A DNA stretch of 64,000 nucleotides, from NCBI RefSeq assembly GCF_000774145.1, contig NZ_KN322966.1:40031-104030 (forward strand), in the 5' to 3' direction. Under the pieces are notes generated by a model, which saw nothing but the letters and a program-made list of their open reading frames with translations, ran no database searches and was not told the origin of the DNA. Below, piece by piece: positions 16,935-29,123 of the stretch. The position numbers and the translations under genes were made by a program. The stretch comes from Pseudomonas mediterranea CFBP 5447. GTDB taxonomy: Bacteria; Pseudomonadota; Gammaproteobacteria; Pseudomonadales; Pseudomonadaceae. Positions within the stretch are counted from its first letter, which is position 1, and the number at the start of each line of letters is the position of its first letter.

Positions 16935-16972
16935 AAAAAAAAACGGCCTCATCAAGAGGCCGTTTCTTTTTT
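16935..16972. terminator. bidirectional terminator between actP and gltA
   Basis: Stem AAACGGCCTC/GAGGCCGTTT with a run of A before and a run of T after, so it can work for gltA on the minus strand and as a second stop for actP. Confidence 0.92.
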
Positions 16973-16981
16973 GGCTGGGGT

Positions 16982-18271
16982 TTAGTGCCGATCTTCCAGC
17001 TTGGTGATGTCGCGCGACTCATAGCCGGTGTACAGCTGGCGTGGACGGCCGATCTTGTACGGGCTGGAGAGCATTTCCTTCCAGTGGGAGATCCAGCCGA
17101 CGGTCCGCGCCAGGGCGAAGATCACGGTGAACATGCTGGTTGGAATGCCGATCGCCTTGAGGATGATCCCCGAGTAGAAGTCGACGTTCGGGTACAGCGA
17201 GCGCTCGATGAAGTACGGATCGGTCAGGGCGATCTCTTCCAGGCGCATGGCCAGTTCGAGTTGCGGATCGTTCTTGATCCCCAGTTCCTTGAGCACTTCG
17301 TCGCAGGTCTGCTTCATGACGGTGGCGCGCGGGTCGCGGTTCTTGTAGACCCGGTGGCCGAAGCCCATCAGCTTGAACGGATCGTTCTTGTCCTTGGCCT
17401 TGGCGATGAACTTGTCGATGTTCGAGACATCGCCGATTTCATCGAGCATGGTCAGTACCGCTTCGTTGGCACCGCCGTGGGCCGGGCCCCAGAGTGCGGC
17501 GATACCGGCGGCGATACAGGCGAACGGGTTGGCACCCGACGAGCCGGCCAAGCGTACGGTGGACGTGGAGGCGTTCTGCTCGTGGTCGGCATGGAGGATG
17601 AAGATCCGGTCCATGGCCTTGGCGAGCACCGGGCTGATCGGTTTGATCTCGCACGGGGTGTTGAACATCATGTGCAGGAAGTTTTCCGCGTACGACAGGT
17701 CGTTGCGCGGGTACATCATGGGTTGGCCCATGGAGTACTTGTAGACCATGGCTGCCAGGGTCGGCATCTTCGCCACCAGGCGGACCGCGGAGATTTCGCG
17801 ATGCTGGGGGTTATTGATGTCCAGGGAGTCGTGGTAGAAGGCCGAGAGGGCGCCGACAACGCCGCACATGACGGCCATCGGGTGGGCGTCGCGACGGAAG
17901 CCGTTGAAGAACGACTTCAACTGCTCGTGAACCATGGTGTGGTTCTTCACGGTGCTGACGAACTGGGCCTTCTGTTCTGCGGTCGGGAGCTCGCCGTTGA
18001 GCAGCAGGTAGCAGGTTTCCAGGTAGTCCGATTTTTCAGCCAGTTGCTCGATCGGGTAGCCGCGGTGCAGCAGGATGCCGTTGTCGCCATCGATATAGGT
18101 GATCTTCGACTCGCACGAAGCGGTCGACATGAACCCTGGGTCGAAGGTGAAGCGGCCCGTGGCCGTCAGGCCGCGAACGTCGATTACATCGGGACCAACG
18201 GTGCCGGTTAAAATGGGCAGCTCGACGGGGGCTGCGCCCTCGATGATCAACTGCGCTTTTTTGTCAGCCAT
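16982..18271 (-). CDS. gltA: citrate synthase, type II hexameric
   Basis: A 429-residue citrate synthase that condenses acetyl-CoA and oxaloacetate. The catalytic residues are visible: His in [11 protein letters not shown], His in [12 protein letters not shown], and Asp in the C-terminal YPNVDFYSG. The NADH-regulated type II N-terminal extension is present (first 50 residues with [18 protein letters not shown]). It is divergent from sdhC with a clear sigma-70 promoter, and ends at a bidirectional terminator. Confidence 0.98.
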   Translation of the reverse strand: MADKKAQLIIEGAAPVELPILTGTVGPDVIDVRGLTATGRFTFDPGFMSTASCESKITYIDGDNGILLHRGYPIEQLAEKSDYLETCYLLLNGELPTAEQKAQFVSTVKNHTMVHEQLKSFFNGFRRDAHPMAVMCGVVGALSAFYHDSLDINNPQHREISAVRLVAKMPTLAAMVYKYSMGQPMMYPRNDLSYAENFLHMMFNTPCEIKPISPVLAKAMDRIFILHADHEQNASTSTVRLAGSSGANPFACIAAGIAALWGPAHGGANEAVLTMLDEIGDVSNIDKFIAKAKDKNDPFKLMGFGHRVYKNRDPRATVMKQTCDEVLKELGIKNDPQLELAMRLEEIALTDPYFIERSLYPNVDFYSGIILKAIGIPTSMFTVIFALARTVGWISHWKEMLSSPYKIGRPRQLYTGYESRDITKLEDRH

Positions 18272-18329
18272 GTGGCCTCCTATTAATGCTTGGAATCATC
18301 AGACAGACCCCCCACGCAGGGCCCGCACC

Positions 18330-18357
18330 ACTATAGTGAGATAAATCCGAATGTCAA
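18330..18357 (-). promoter_or_regulatory. sigma-70 promoter of gltA
   Basis: On the minus strand, TTGACA (18352-18357) and TATAGT (18330-18335) with a 16-bp spacer, about 60 bp before the gltA start. Confidence 0.75.
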
Positions 18358-18471
18358 TTTGCCTAAAGTCTTGCTCCAGAAGGCTTTAACCGGACTTTTT
18401 CCTCGAAATTACCTGCCGTTTACGCCTTTTGCCGCTGTTGTGCAATGCGCCATCAGTGGAAGGTGAACGCG

Positions 18472-18500
18472 TTGTCATTAGTAACCTAACTGTCTATACT
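18472..18500 (+). promoter_or_regulatory. sigma-70 promoter of sdhCDAB
   Basis: TTGTCA (18472-18477) and TATACT (18495-18500) with a 17-bp spacer, giving a leader of about 115 nt before sdhC. Confidence 0.75.
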
Positions 18501-18622
18501 CGGCAGCCGACCGCCAGGGGCTTTTGGGCCAGCTTCGCTGGGGGTCGTCACTCCCTGGGTGGTGAGTACCTGACCAGTGCGCGCCGCAACAACTTTGCCC
18601 TGATTCTTAGGGGCTCTTCAGT

Positions 18623-19009
18623 GTGAAAAAAGCCGTGAAAAGCCAACGACCTGTAAACCTAGACCTAAGGACCATCAAACTCCCAGTCACTGCTTACACG
18701 TCCATTCTTCACCGTATTTCCGGTGTCATCCTCTTTGTCAGCCTGGCCATCATGCTCTACGCATTGGACAAGTCGCTCGACTCGGAAGAAGGCTTCGGTC
18801 AGGTGAAGGCGTGTCTGACCAGTCCGCTAGCCAAGCTAGTGATTTGGGGCATCCTGTCCGCCTTGCTGTATCACCTGGTTGCCGGTGTGCGCCACTTGAT
18901 CATGGATATGGGCATCGGTGAGACGCTGGAAGGCGGCAAGCTGGGCTCGAAAATCGTTATCGCCGTTTCCGTGGTGGTAATCGTTCTGGCAGGAGTCTGG
19001 ATATGGTAA
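18623..19009 (+). CDS. sdhC: succinate dehydrogenase cytochrome b556 subunit
   Basis: A 128-residue membrane anchor with three hydrophobic helices. The family signature RPVNLDLRTIKLPVTAYTSI, then LHRISGV with the quinone/haem-region serine and arginine, is at the N-terminus. The haem-ligand histidine is in LLYHLVAGVRHL. The start codon is GTG. Its end overlaps sdhD by seven bases. Confidence 0.95.
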   Translation: MKKAVKSQRPVNLDLRTIKLPVTAYTSILHRISGVILFVSLAIMLYALDKSLDSEEGFGQVKACLTSPLAKLVIWGILSALLYHLVAGVRHLIMDMGIGETLEGGKLGSKIVIAVSVVVIVLAGVWIW

Positions 19010-19371
19010 CCAACGTCACGAACCTCTCGCGTTCGGGCCTCTATGACTGGATGGCGCAGCGTGTGTCTGCGGTCGTTCTCGCGGCTTATTTCATTTTCCT
19101 GATCGGATATGTCGTCGCCAACCCAGGCCTTGGCTATGCCCAATGGCATGAACTGTTCGCAAGCAACTGGATGCGTATCTTCAGTCTGCTGGCCCTCGTC
19201 GCACTGGGCGCTCACGCCTGGGTCGGCATGTGGACCATCGCCACCGACTACCTGACGCAGATGGCGTTCGGCAAGTCGGCGACTGCCGTACGTTTCCTCT
19301 TCCAGGCGGTATGCGGCGTTGCGATGTTCGCTTACTTCGTCTGGGGCGTGCAGATTCTCTGGGGTATCTGA
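19003..19371 (+). CDS. sdhD: succinate dehydrogenase hydrophobic anchor subunit
   Basis: A 122-residue protein with three membrane helices that completes the quinone- and haem-binding anchor with SdhC. The family segment SGLYDWMAQRVSAVVLAAYF opens the first helix. The haem-side histidine is in LGAHAWVGMW. It is translationally coupled to sdhC by overlap and followed by sdhA after 3 bp. Confidence 0.95.
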   Translation: MVTNVTNLSRSGLYDWMAQRVSAVVLAAYFIFLIGYVVANPGLGYAQWHELFASNWMRIFSLLALVALGAHAWVGMWTIATDYLTQMAFGKSATAVRFLFQAVCGVAMFAYFVWGVQILWGI

Positions 19372-19374
19372 TCC

Positions 19375-21147
19375 ATGGCTAACATTCCAACGATTTCTTT
19401 CGACGCCATCATCATTGGCGGCGGCGGTGCCGGCATGCGCGCAGCGCTGCAACTGGCACAGGGCGGTCACAAGACTGCCGTGATCACCAAGGTCTTCCCG
19501 ACCCGTTCGCACACTGTTTCCGCCCAGGGCGGCATCACCTGCGCCATCGCTTCGGCCGACCCGAACGACGACTGGCGCTGGCACATGTACGATACCGTCA
19601 AGGGTTCCGACTACATCGGTGACCAGGACGCTATCGAATACATGTGTCAGGAAGGCCCGGCCGCGGTGTTCGAGCTGGACCACATGGGCCTGCCGTTCTC
19701 CCGTACCGAAACCGGCCGTATCTACCAGCGTCCATTCGGCGGCCAGTCCAAGGACTACGGCAAGGGCGGCCAGGCTGCACGTACCTGTGCGGCATCCGAC
19801 CGTACCGGCCACGCGCTGCTGCACACCCTGTACCAGGGCAACCTGAAAGCCGGTACCACGTTCCTGAACGAGTACTACGCCGTAGACCTGGTGAAGAACC
19901 AGGACGGCGCCTTCGTCGGTGTGATCGCGATCTGCATCGAAACCGGCGAAACCACCTACATCCGCTCGAAAGCCACCGTGCTGGCGACCGGCGGTGCAGG
20001 TCGTATCTATGCGTCCACCACCAACGCCCTGATCAACACCGGTGACGGTGTCGGCATGGCCCTGCGTGCCGGCGTACCGGTACAAGACATCGAAATGTGG
20101 CAGTTCCACCCGACCGGCATCGCCGGCGCCGGTGTACTGGTCACCGAAGGTTGCCGCGGTGAAGGCGGCTACCTGATCAACAAGCACGGCGAGCGTTTCA
20201 TGGAGCGTTATGCTCCGAACGCCAAGGACCTTGCCGGTCGTGACGTCGTGGCGCGTTCGATGGTCAAGGAAATCATCGCCGGTAACGGCTGTGGCCCGAA
20301 TGGCGACCACGTGATGCTCAAGCTCGACCACCTGGGCGAGGAAGTGCTGCACAGCCGCCTGCCAGGCATCTGCGAGCTGTCGAAGACCTTCGCTCACGTC
20401 GACCCGGTCGTCGCGCCGGTTCCAGTGGTTCCAACCTGCCACTATATGATGGGCGGCGTTGCCACCAACATTCATGGCCAGGCAATCACCCAGAACGCCG
20501 AAGGCGTGGACGAAATCATCCCTGGCCTGTTCGCAGTGGGTGAAGTGGCGTGCGTATCGGTTCACGGTGCCAACCGCCTGGGCGGCAACTCGCTGCTCGA
20601 CCTGGTGGTCTTCGGTCGCGCTGCCGGCCTGCACCTGGAAAAGGCCCTGACCGACGGTATCGAGTACGACGACGCTACCGAAGCCGACATCAATGCGGCC
20701 CTGTCGCGCCTGAACGCGCTGAACAACCGCACCGATGGCGAAGACGTGGCCACCCTGCGTCGCGAGCTGCAAAGCTGCATGCAGAACTACTTCGGTGTAT
20801 TCCGTACCGGCGAATACATGCAGAAGGGTATTGCCCAGCTGGCAGAACTGCGTGAACGAATTGCCAATGTGAAGATCAACGATAAGTCACAGGCGTTCAA
20901 CACTGCTCGTATCGAAGCGTTGGAACTGCAGAACCTGCTGGAAGTGGCCGAAGCCACCGCCATCGCCGCAGAAGTGCGTAAAGAGTCCCGTGGTGCCCAC
21001 GCCCGCGAAGACTACGAAGACCGTGACGACGAAAACTGGCTGTGCCACACCTTGTACTTCCCGGGTGAAAAACGCGTCGCCAAGCGTGCCGTGAACTTCT
21101 CGCCGAAGACTGTTCCGACTTTCGAACCTAAAGTCCGGACTTATTAA
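19375..21147 (+). CDS. sdhA: succinate dehydrogenase flavoprotein subunit
   Basis: A 590-residue flavoprotein that oxidises succinate to fumarate. The FAD motif [19 protein letters not shown] is N-terminal. The covalent FAD histidine is in [11 protein letters not shown]. The active-site histidine and arginine are in [19 protein letters not shown] and [11 protein letters not shown]. It is the third gene of the sdhCDAB operon. Confidence 0.98.
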   Translation: MANIPTISFDAIIIGGGGAGMRAALQLAQGGHKTAVITKVFPTRSHTVSAQGGITCAIASADPNDDWRWHMYDTVKGSDYIGDQDAIEYMCQEGPAAVFELDHMGLPFSRTETGRIYQRPFGGQSKDYGKGGQAARTCAASDRTGHALLHTLYQGNLKAGTTFLNEYYAVDLVKNQDGAFVGVIAICIETGETTYIRSKATVLATGGAGRIYASTTNALINTGDGVGMALRAGVPVQDIEMWQFHPTGIAGAGVLVTEGCRGEGGYLINKHGERFMERYAPNAKDLAGRDVVARSMVKEIIAGNGCGPNGDHVMLKLDHLGEEVLHSRLPGICELSKTFAHVDPVVAPVPVVPTCHYMMGGVATNIHGQAITQNAEGVDEIIPGLFAVGEVACVSVHGANRLGGNSLLDLVVFGRAAGLHLEKALTDGIEYDDATEADINAALSRLNALNNRTDGEDVATLRRELQSCMQNYFGVFRTGEYMQKGIAQLAELRERIANVKINDKSQAFNTARIEALELQNLLEVAEATAIAAEVRKESRGAHAREDYEDRDDENWLCHTLYFPGEKRVAKRAVNFSPKTVPTFEPKVRTY

Positions 21148-21158
21148 GGGTGACCGCC

Positions 21159-21863
21159 ATGTTGCAAGTCAGTGTTTATCGCTACAACCCTGATCAGGAC
21201 GCTGCGCCGTTCATGCAGGATTTCCAGGTCGATACCGGTGGTAAGGACCTGATGGTGCTGGACGTGCTGGCCCTGATCAAGGAGCAGGACGAAGGTTTCT
21301 CCTATCGTCGCTCCTGCCGCGAGGGCGTTTGCGGCTCCGACGGCATGAACATCAACGGCAAGAACGGCCTGGCCTGCATCACGCCACTGTCGGCCGTTGT
21401 CAAAGGCAACAAGCTGATCGTTCGTCCGCTGCCAGGTTTGCCGGTTATCCGTGACCTGGTCGTCGATATGAGCATCTTCTACAAGCAATACGAGAAGGTG
21501 AAGCCATTCCTGCAGAACGACACGCCGGCTCCGGCCATCGAGCGTCTGCAGTCCCCGGAAGAGCGTGAGAAGCTCGACGGTCTGTACGAGTGCATCCTGT
21601 GCGCTTGCTGCTCGACTTCGTGCCCATCCTTCTGGTGGAACCCGGACAAGTTCCTGGGCCCGGCCGCCCTGCTGCAAGCGTACCGCTTCCTGGCAGACAG
21701 CCGTGACACCAAGACGTCCGAGCGTCTGGCCGCACTGGATGACCCGTTCAGCGTATTCCGCTGCCGCGGGATCATGAACTGCGTCAACGTCTGTCCGAAA
21801 GGCCTGAACCCGACTAAGGCCATCGGTCACGTACGTAACATGCTGCTGCAAAACGGCGTGTGA
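21159..21863 (+). CDS. sdhB: succinate dehydrogenase iron-sulfur subunit
   Basis: A 234-residue iron-sulfur protein that carries electrons from SdhA to the membrane quinone. The 2Fe-2S cysteines are in SCREGVCGSDGMNINGKNGL. The 4Fe-4S and 3Fe-4S cysteines are in ECILCACCSTSCPSFWWN and CRGIMNCVNVCPKGLNP. The ATG at 21159 is preferred because AAGGGTG lies eight bases before it. A GTG at 21150 would add three residues but has no ribosome binding site. Confidence 0.96.
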   Translation: MLQVSVYRYNPDQDAAPFMQDFQVDTGGKDLMVLDVLALIKEQDEGFSYRRSCREGVCGSDGMNINGKNGLACITPLSAVVKGNKLIVRPLPGLPVIRDLVVDMSIFYKQYEKVKPFLQNDTPAPAIERLQSPEEREKLDGLYECILCACCSTSCPSFWWNPDKFLGPAALLQAYRFLADSRDTKTSERLAALDDPFSVFRCRGIMNCVNVCPKGLNPTKAIGHVRNMLLQNGV

Positions 21864-21870
21864 TTCAGCT

Positions 21871-21904
21871 GCTGTACCCGTAGAACCGCTGTACCCGTAG
21901 AGGC
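21871..21904. repeat. 17-bp tandem duplication after sdhB
   Basis: GCTGTACCCGTAGAACC is followed directly by GCTGTACCCGTAGAGGC in the sdhB-sucA gap. Confidence 0.85.
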
Positions 21905-21909
21905 TAAGG

Positions 21910-21974
21910 CGCGGGCTTCAACCCGCGTCGTAGCATAACCAGGACAGCCGCCCACAAAGCGGCGGTTCTTATTT
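21910..21974 (+). terminator. two hairpins, possible attenuator between sdhB and sucA
   Basis: A hairpin CGCGGG/CCCGCG at 21910-21927 is followed by a GCCGC/GCGGC hairpin at 21947-21963 with a moderate T-rich tail (TTCTTATTTT). It could reduce read-through into sucA or protect the sdh mRNA end. Confidence 0.5.
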
Positions 21975-22124
21975 TGAAGAAATGAGACAAGCAGGGGCAT
22001 CCGGGCTGGTACCCGGACTATCAGCGTGATCCTAAGTGGCTTGTTTTAGTCGCTGCACTCGGACTTCTGCAAGTTTGCTCGGTGTTTTCGCCGATGGTGT
22101 TCCCCTAATCGAGGGTGACCAAGC

Positions 22125-24956
22125 ATGCAAGAAAGCGTGATGCAGCGCATGTGGAACAGTGCCCACCTCTCCGGTGGTAACGCTGCCTATGTGGAAGAGC
22201 TCTACGAGCTCTACCTGCACGACCCTAACGCTGTGCCAGAAGAATGGCGCACCTATTTTCAGAAGTTGCCTGCTGACGGTAACTCTGCCACCGATGTTTC
22301 GCACTCGACGATTCGCGATCATTTCGTGCTGCTGGCAAAGAACCAGCGCCGCGCTCAACCGGTCTCCGCCGGCAGCGTGAGCAGCGAACACGAGAAGAAG
22401 CAAGTTGAAGTACTGCGACTGATCCAGGCCTACAGGATGCGAGGCCACCAGGCAGCCCAGCTGGACCCGCTGGGGCTGTGGCAGCGTCCTGCACCTGCAG
22501 ACCTGTCGATCACTCACTACGGCTTGACCAATGCCGATCTTGATACGACCTTCCGTGCCGGCGACCTGTTCATCGGCAAAGAGGAAGCGAGCCTACGTGA
22601 AATTCACGAAGCGTTGCAGCAGACATATTGCCGCACCATCGGCGCTGAGTTCACGCACATCACCGATTCCGAGCAACGCCAGTGGTTCCAGCAGCGTCTG
22701 GAAAGCGTTCGTGGCCGTCCGACGTACTCCGCCGACATCAAGAGCCACCTGCTCGAGCGCGTGACTGCCGGTGAAGGCCTGGAGAAATACCTGGGCACCA
22801 AATACCCGGGTACCAAGCGTTTCGGCCTGGAAGGCGGCGAGAGCCTGATCCCGATGCTGGACGAGCTGATCCAGCGTTCCGGTTCGTACGGCACCAAGGA
22901 AGTGGTCATCGGCATGGCCCACCGTGGCCGTCTCAACGTGCTGGTCAACACCTTCGGCAAGAACCCGCGCGAGCTGTTCGACGAGTTCGAAGGCAAGAAG
23001 AAGGTCGAGCTGGGTTCCGGTGACGTTAAATACCACCAGGGCTTCTCGTCCAACGTGATGACCACCGGTGGCGAAGTTCACCTGGCGATGGCGTTCAACC
23101 CGTCCCACCTGGAAATCGTTTCCCCGGTGGTCGAAGGTTCGGTTCGCGCCCGTCAGGATCGTCGCAACGACCCGACCGGCGAGAAGGTACTGCCGATCTC
23201 CATCCACGGTGACGCGGCGTTCGCCGGTCAGGGCGTGGTCATGGAAACCTTCCAGATGTCCCAGACCCGCGGTTTCAAGACCGGCGGTACGGTGCACATC
23301 GTCATCAACAACCAGGTTGGTTTCACCATCAGCAACCCGTTGGACTCGCGCTCCACCGAGTACGCGACCGACGTGGCGAAGATGATCCAGGCACCGATCC
23401 TCCATGTGAATGGCGATGATCCGGAAGCCGTGCTGTTCGTGACCCAGCTGGCCATCGACTACCGCATGCAGTACAAGCGTGACGTGGTGATCGACCTGGT
23501 CTGCTACCGTCGTCGCGGCCACAACGAAGCCGACGAGCCAAGCGGCACCCAGCCTCTGATGTACCAGCAGATCGCCAAGCAGCGCACCACCCGTGAGCTG
23601 TATGCCGAGCGCCTGACCCAGAGCGGCGTGCTGAATGCCGAGCGCGTCCAGGAAAAAGTCGATGAATATCGCAACGCCCTGGACAACGGCCTGCACGTTG
23701 TAAAAAGCCTGGTCAAGGAACCGAACAAAGAGTTGTTCGTGGACTGGCGTCCGTACCTGGGCCACGCCTGGACCGCTCGTCACGACACGCGTTTCGACCT
23801 CAAGACCCTGCAGGAACTGTCCGCCAAGCTGCTGGAAATTCCGGAAGGCTTCGTGGTCCAGCGCCAGGTCGCGAAGATCTACGAAGACCGTCAGAAGATG
23901 CAAGCCGGCGGCCTGCCGATCAACTGGGGTTACGCCGAAACCATGGCGTACGCGACCCTGGCGTTCGAAGGTCACCCGATCCGCATCACCGGTCAGGACG
24001 TAGGCCGCGGCACTTTCTCGCACCGTCACGCGGCGCTGCACAACCAGAAAGACGCCAGCACCTACATCCCGCTGCAACACCTGTACAAAGGCCAGCCACG
24101 TTTCGACCTGTACGATTCGCTGCTGTCCGAGGAAGCCGTCCTGGCGTTCGAATATGGCTACTCCACCACCGAGCCGAATGCGCTGGTGATCTGGGAGGCC
24201 CAGTTCGGCGACTTCGCCAACGGTGCCCAGGTGGTTGTCGACCAGTTCATCACCAGCGGCGAGCACAAGTGGGGTCGTCTGTGCGGCCTGACCATGCTGC
24301 TGCCACACGGTTATGAAGGGCAGGGGCCGGAGCACTCCTCGGCACGCCTGGAGCGTTACCTGCAACTGTGCGCCGAGCACAACGTCCAGGTCTGCGTACC
24401 GACGACTCCGGCGCAGATCTACCACCTGCTGCGTCGTCAGGTCATCCGTCCGCTGCGCAAGCCGCTGATCGTGCTGACGCCGAAGTCGCTGCTGCGCCAC
24501 AAGCTGGCGATCTCCACGCTCGAGGACCTGGCCGAAGGCTCGTTCCAGACCGTTATTTCCGAGATCGATACGCTGGACGCGGCCAAGGTGACTCGCCTGA
24601 TCCTGTGCAGCGGCAAGGTCTACTATGACCTGTTGGAAAAGCGTCGTGCCGAAGGCCGCGAAGACATCGCCATCGTGCGTATCGAGCAGCTTTACCCGTT
24701 CCCGGAAGAAGACCTGATGGAGGCCATCGCGCCTTACACCAACCTCACCCGCGTGGTGTGGTGCCAGGAAGAACCGATGAACCAGGGCGCGTGGTACAGC
24801 AGCCAGCATCACCTGCGTCGCAGCATCGGCAACCATAACAAGGCCCTGGGCCTGGAGTACGCCGGTCGTGAGGCTTCTGCCGCACCTGCTTGTGGTTACG
24901 CATCGATGCACGCCGAGCAGCAGGAACAACTGCTGCAAGATGCCTTTACCGTTTAA
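22125..24956 (+). CDS. sucA: 2-oxoglutarate dehydrogenase E1 component
   Basis: A 943-residue thiamine diphosphate decarboxylase that starts the 2-oxoglutarate dehydrogenase reaction. The N-terminal E2-binding segment (about residues 10-40, AAYVEELYELYLHDPNAVPE) is present. The ThDP site is in IHGDAAFAGQGVVMETFQMS and following VINNQVGFTISNP. The C-terminal transketolase-like domain carries QDVGRGTFSHRHA. It starts the sucAB-lpdG set 261 bp after sdhB. Confidence 0.98.
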   Translation: MQESVMQRMWNSAHLSGGNAAYVEELYELYLHDPNAVPEEWRTYFQKLPADGNSATDVSHSTIRDHFVLLAKNQRRAQPVSAGSVSSEHEKKQVEVLRLIQAYRMRGHQAAQLDPLGLWQRPAPADLSITHYGLTNADLDTTFRAGDLFIGKEEASLREIHEALQQTYCRTIGAEFTHITDSEQRQWFQQRLESVRGRPTYSADIKSHLLERVTAGEGLEKYLGTKYPGTKRFGLEGGESLIPMLDELIQRSGSYGTKEVVIGMAHRGRLNVLVNTFGKNPRELFDEFEGKKKVELGSGDVKYHQGFSSNVMTTGGEVHLAMAFNPSHLEIVSPVVEGSVRARQDRRNDPTGEKVLPISIHGDAAFAGQGVVMETFQMSQTRGFKTGGTVHIVINNQVGFTISNPLDSRSTEYATDVAKMIQAPILHVNGDDPEAVLFVTQLAIDYRMQYKRDVVIDLVCYRRRGHNEADEPSGTQPLMYQQIAKQRTTRELYAERLTQSGVLNAERVQEKVDEYRNALDNGLHVVKSLVKEPNKELFVDWRPYLGHAWTARHDTRFDLKTLQELSAKLLEIPEGFVVQRQVAKIYEDRQKMQAGGLPINWGYAETMAYATLAFEGHPIRITGQDVGRGTFSHRHAALHNQKDASTYIPLQHLYKGQPRFDLYDSLLSEEAVLAFEYGYSTTEPNALVIWEAQFGDFANGAQVVVDQFITSGEHKWGRLCGLTMLLPHGYEGQGPEHSSARLERYLQLCAEHNVQVCVPTTPAQIYHLLRRQVIRPLRKPLIVLTPKSLLRHKLAISTLEDLAEGSFQTVISEIDTLDAAKVTRLILCSGKVYYDLLEKRRAEGREDIAIVRIEQLYPFPEEDLMEAIAPYTNLTRVVWCQEEPMNQGAWYSSQHHLRRSIGNHNKALGLEYAGREASAAPACGYASMHAEQQEQLLQDAFTV

Positions 24957-24998
24957 TGCCTCCGTGCACCTGAAACCGAATTTAAGGAACCACAGATA

Positions 24999-26219
24999 AT
25001 GGCTATCGAGATCAAAGCCCCCACTTTCCCGGAATCGGTTGCCGATGGCACCGTTGCCACCTGGCACAAAAAACCGGGCGAGGCCGTCAAGCGTGACGAA
25101 CTGATCGTCGACATCGAGACCGACAAGGTCGTGCTGGAAGTCCTGGCGACCGCCGACGGCGTGCTGGGCACGATCGTCAAGAACGAAGGCGACACCGTTC
25201 TGTCCGACGAAGTGCTGGGCTCGATCGTTGAAGGTGGTGCTGCCGCAGAGGCTCCGGCCGCTGCTGCACCTGCCGCTGCCCAGGCCGCCGCTCCGGCCGC
25301 CGATGGCGAAGACGATCCAGTCGCCGCACCTGCTGCGCGCAAGATCGCCGAAGAGAACGGCATCAACATCGCTTCCGTTGCCGGCACTGGCAAAGGTGGT
25401 CGCGTGACCAAGGAAGACGTGGTTGCCGCCGTGGCCGCCAAGAAAGCCGCTCCAGCCGCCGCCCCTGCCAAGCCAGCCGCGCCTGCCGCTTCGGCGCCGG
25501 TGTTCGCTGCCGGCGATCGCGTTGAAAAACGCGTTCCGATGACCCGCCTGCGTGCCAAGGTTGCCGAGCGTCTGGTCGAAGCCCAGTCGAACATGGCGAT
25601 GCTGACCACCTTCAACGAAGTCGACATGACCGAAGTCATGGCCCTGCGTTCGAAGTACAAGGATCTGTTCGAGAAGTCCCATAACGGCGTACGCCTGGGC
25701 TTCATGTCGTTCTTCGTCAAGGCTGCCACCGAAGCGCTGAAGCGCTTCCCGGCCGTCAACGCGTCGATCGACGGTTCCGACATCGTCTACCACGGCTACG
25801 CCGACATCGGTGTTGCGGTTTCCAGCGACCGTGGCCTGGTGGTTCCGGTCCTGCGTAATGCCGAACTGATGAGCCTGGCCGAAATCGAAGGCGGCATCGC
25901 CACCTTCGGCAAGAAGGCCCGTGACGGCAAGCTGTCCATCGAAGAGATGACCGGCGGTACGTTCACCATCACCAACGGTGGTACATTCGGTTCGATGATG
26001 TCCACGCCGATCGTCAACCCGCCACAAGCGGCGATCCTGGGCATGCACAACATCCTGCAGCGTCCGATGGCGATCAACGGTCAGGTTGTGATTCGTCCGA
26101 TGATGTACTTGGCCCTGTCCTACGATCACCGCCTGATCGACGGTAAAGAAGCCGTGACGTTCCTGGTGACCATCAAGAACCTGCTGGAAGATCCGGCTCG
26201 TCTGCTTCTGGATATTTAA
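24999..26219 (+). CDS. sucB: dihydrolipoyl succinyltransferase (E2)
   Basis: A 406-residue E2 core protein. One lipoyl domain (residues 1-75) has its lysine in [10 protein letters not shown]. An Ala/Pro-rich linker follows, then an E1/E3-binding domain ([20 protein letters not shown]), a second Ala/Pro linker, and the acyltransferase domain with the catalytic histidine and aspartate in [14 protein letters not shown]. It follows sucA by 42 bp. Confidence 0.98.
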   Translation: MAIEIKAPTFPESVADGTVATWHKKPGEAVKRDELIVDIETDKVVLEVLATADGVLGTIVKNEGDTVLSDEVLGSIVEGGAAAEAPAAAAPAAAQAAAPAADGEDDPVAAPAARKIAEENGINIASVAGTGKGGRVTKEDVVAAVAAKKAAPAAAPAKPAAPAASAPVFAAGDRVEKRVPMTRLRAKVAERLVEAQSNMAMLTTFNEVDMTEVMALRSKYKDLFEKSHNGVRLGFMSFFVKAATEALKRFPAVNASIDGSDIVYHGYADIGVAVSSDRGLVVPVLRNAELMSLAEIEGGIATFGKKARDGKLSIEEMTGGTFTITNGGTFGSMMSTPIVNPPQAAILGMHNILQRPMAINGQVVIRPMMYLALSYDHRLIDGKEAVTFLVTIKNLLEDPARLLLDI

Positions 26220-26224
26220 AAAGC

Positions 26225-27759
<1,535 letters not shown>

Positions 27760-27793
27760 TAAATAATAAGAAACCACGGCGGTTCGGCCCGTC

Positions 27794-27880
27794 GTGAGCC
27801 TTGCGCGCAAGACTCACCGCGGAATGTCCGCTGGACGCAGTCTTGCGTAGCTCGACCGGTTGTCCGGAAGGCTACGCAAG
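27794..27880 (+). other. two adjacent hairpins in the lpdG-sucC gap
   Basis: 27794-27817 pairs GTGAG/CTCAC around CTTGCGCGCAAG. 27842-27880 pairs CTTGCGTAGC/GCTACGCAAG, a perfect 10-bp stem. Neither has a T-run, so mRNA processing or stabilisation is likelier than termination. Confidence 0.6.
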
Positions 27881-27956
27881 CAGCAGTCACAGGTGGTGCG
27901 GCACTGAAAACGGTGCAGCACCGAATGCGCAGTACCTAACGAAGACGGTAATAAGC

Positions 27957-29123
27957 ATGAATCTTCACGAGTATCAGGGTAAGCAGCTGTTCGCTGAGTA
28001 CGGCCTGCCAGTATCCACAGGCTACGCGGTAGACACCCCGGAAGCAGCAGCAGAAGCTTGCGACAAAATCGGCGGCAGCGAGTGGGTTGTCAAAGCCCAG
28101 GTTCACGCCGGTGGTCGCGGTAAAGCGGGCGGCGTCAAGCTGGTTCGCAGCAAAGAAGACGCCAAGGCCTTCGCACAGCAGTGGCTGGGCAAGCGTCTGG
28201 TAACTTACCAGACTGATGCCAATGGTCAGCCAGTCACCAAGATCCTGGTTGAATCGTGCACTGATATCGCTAAAGAGCTGTACCTGGGCGCTGTCGTTGA
28301 CCGTTCGAGCCGTCGCATCGTGTTCATGGCTTCCACCGAAGGTGGCGTGGACATCGAGAAGATCGCTCACGATACCCCTGAAAAAATCCTCAAGGCCACG
28401 ATCGATCCACTGGTTGGCGCTCAGCCATTCCAGGGTCGCGAACTGGCATTCCAGCTGGGTCTGGAAGGCAAGCAGGTCACTCAATTCGCCAAGATCTTCG
28501 TAGGTCTGGCCAAGCTGTTCCAGGACCACGACCTGGCACTGCTGGAAGTGAACCCACTGGTGATCAAGGCCGACGGCGACCTGCACTGCCTCGATGCCAA
28601 GATCAACATCGACGCCAACGCCATGTACCGTCAGCCCAAGCTGAAGACTTTCCACGATCCGTCGCAAGACGATCCGCGCGAAGCGCACGCTGCCAAGTTC
28701 GAACTGAACTACGTGGCCCTGGAAGGTAACATCGGCTGCATGGTCAACGGTGCCGGCTTGGCCATGGGTACCATGGACATCGTCAACCTGCACGGCGGCA
28801 AGCCAGCCAACTTCCTCGACGTAGGCGGTGGTGCTACCAAGGAACGCGTAACCGAAGCGTTCAAGATCATCCTGTCCGACACCAACGTCGCCGCAGTACT
28901 GGTCAACATCTTCGGCGGCATCGTTCGTTGCGACATGATTGCCGAAGGCATCATCGGCGCCGTGAAAGAAGTTGGCGTGAAAATCCCGGTTGTTGTTCGC
29001 CTCGAAGGCAACAACGCTGAGCTGGGCGCTAAAGTACTGGCAGAAAGCGGTTTGAACATCATCGCTGCTACCAGCCTGACCGACGCTGCTCAACAAGTCG
29101 TTAAAGCTGCGGAGGGCAAATAA
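27957..29123 (+). CDS. sucC: succinyl-CoA synthetase beta subunit (ADP-forming)
   Basis: A 388-residue ATP-grasp protein that with SucD converts succinyl-CoA to succinate with substrate-level phosphorylation. The family start [19 protein letters not shown] fixes the ATG at 27957. [18 protein letters not shown] and the C-terminal [16 protein letters not shown] are present. Its stop codon shares one base with the sucD start. Confidence 0.98.
   Translation: MNLHEYQGKQLFAEYGLPVSTGYAVDTPEAAAEACDKIGGSEWVVKAQVHAGGRGKAGGVKLVRSKEDAKAFAQQWLGKRLVTYQTDANGQPVTKILVESCTDIAKELYLGAVVDRSSRRIVFMASTEGGVDIEKIAHDTPEKILKATIDPLVGAQPFQGRELAFQLGLEGKQVTQFAKIFVGLAKLFQDHDLALLEVNPLVIKADGDLHCLDAKINIDANAMYRQPKLKTFHDPSQDDPREAHAAKFELNYVALEGNIGCMVNGAGLAMGTMDIVNLHGGKPANFLDVGGGATKERVTEAFKIILSDTNVAAVLVNIFGGIVRCDMIAEGIIGAVKEVGVKIPVVVRLEGNNAELGAKVLAESGLNIIAATSLTDAAQQVVKAAEGK

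Larger units (their letters stand above)
18272..18622. other. divergent control region gltA/sdhC
   Basis: 351 bp with no gene. It carries a promoter for each direction (entered separately) and an sdhC leader of about 115 nt that includes CAACAACTTTG, a partial CA motif. Confidence 0.8.

Noticed and set aside
18429..18626. 65-residue frame upstream of sdhC
   Set aside because: It spans the sdhC promoter and leader and lacks a ribosome site.
22593..26129. 1178-residue open frame on the minus strand across sucA and sucB
   Set aside because: It is antisense to two unmistakable genes. Long antisense frames are common in G+C-rich codon usage, and its composition (His, Gly, Val, Asp rich) is typical of such shadows.
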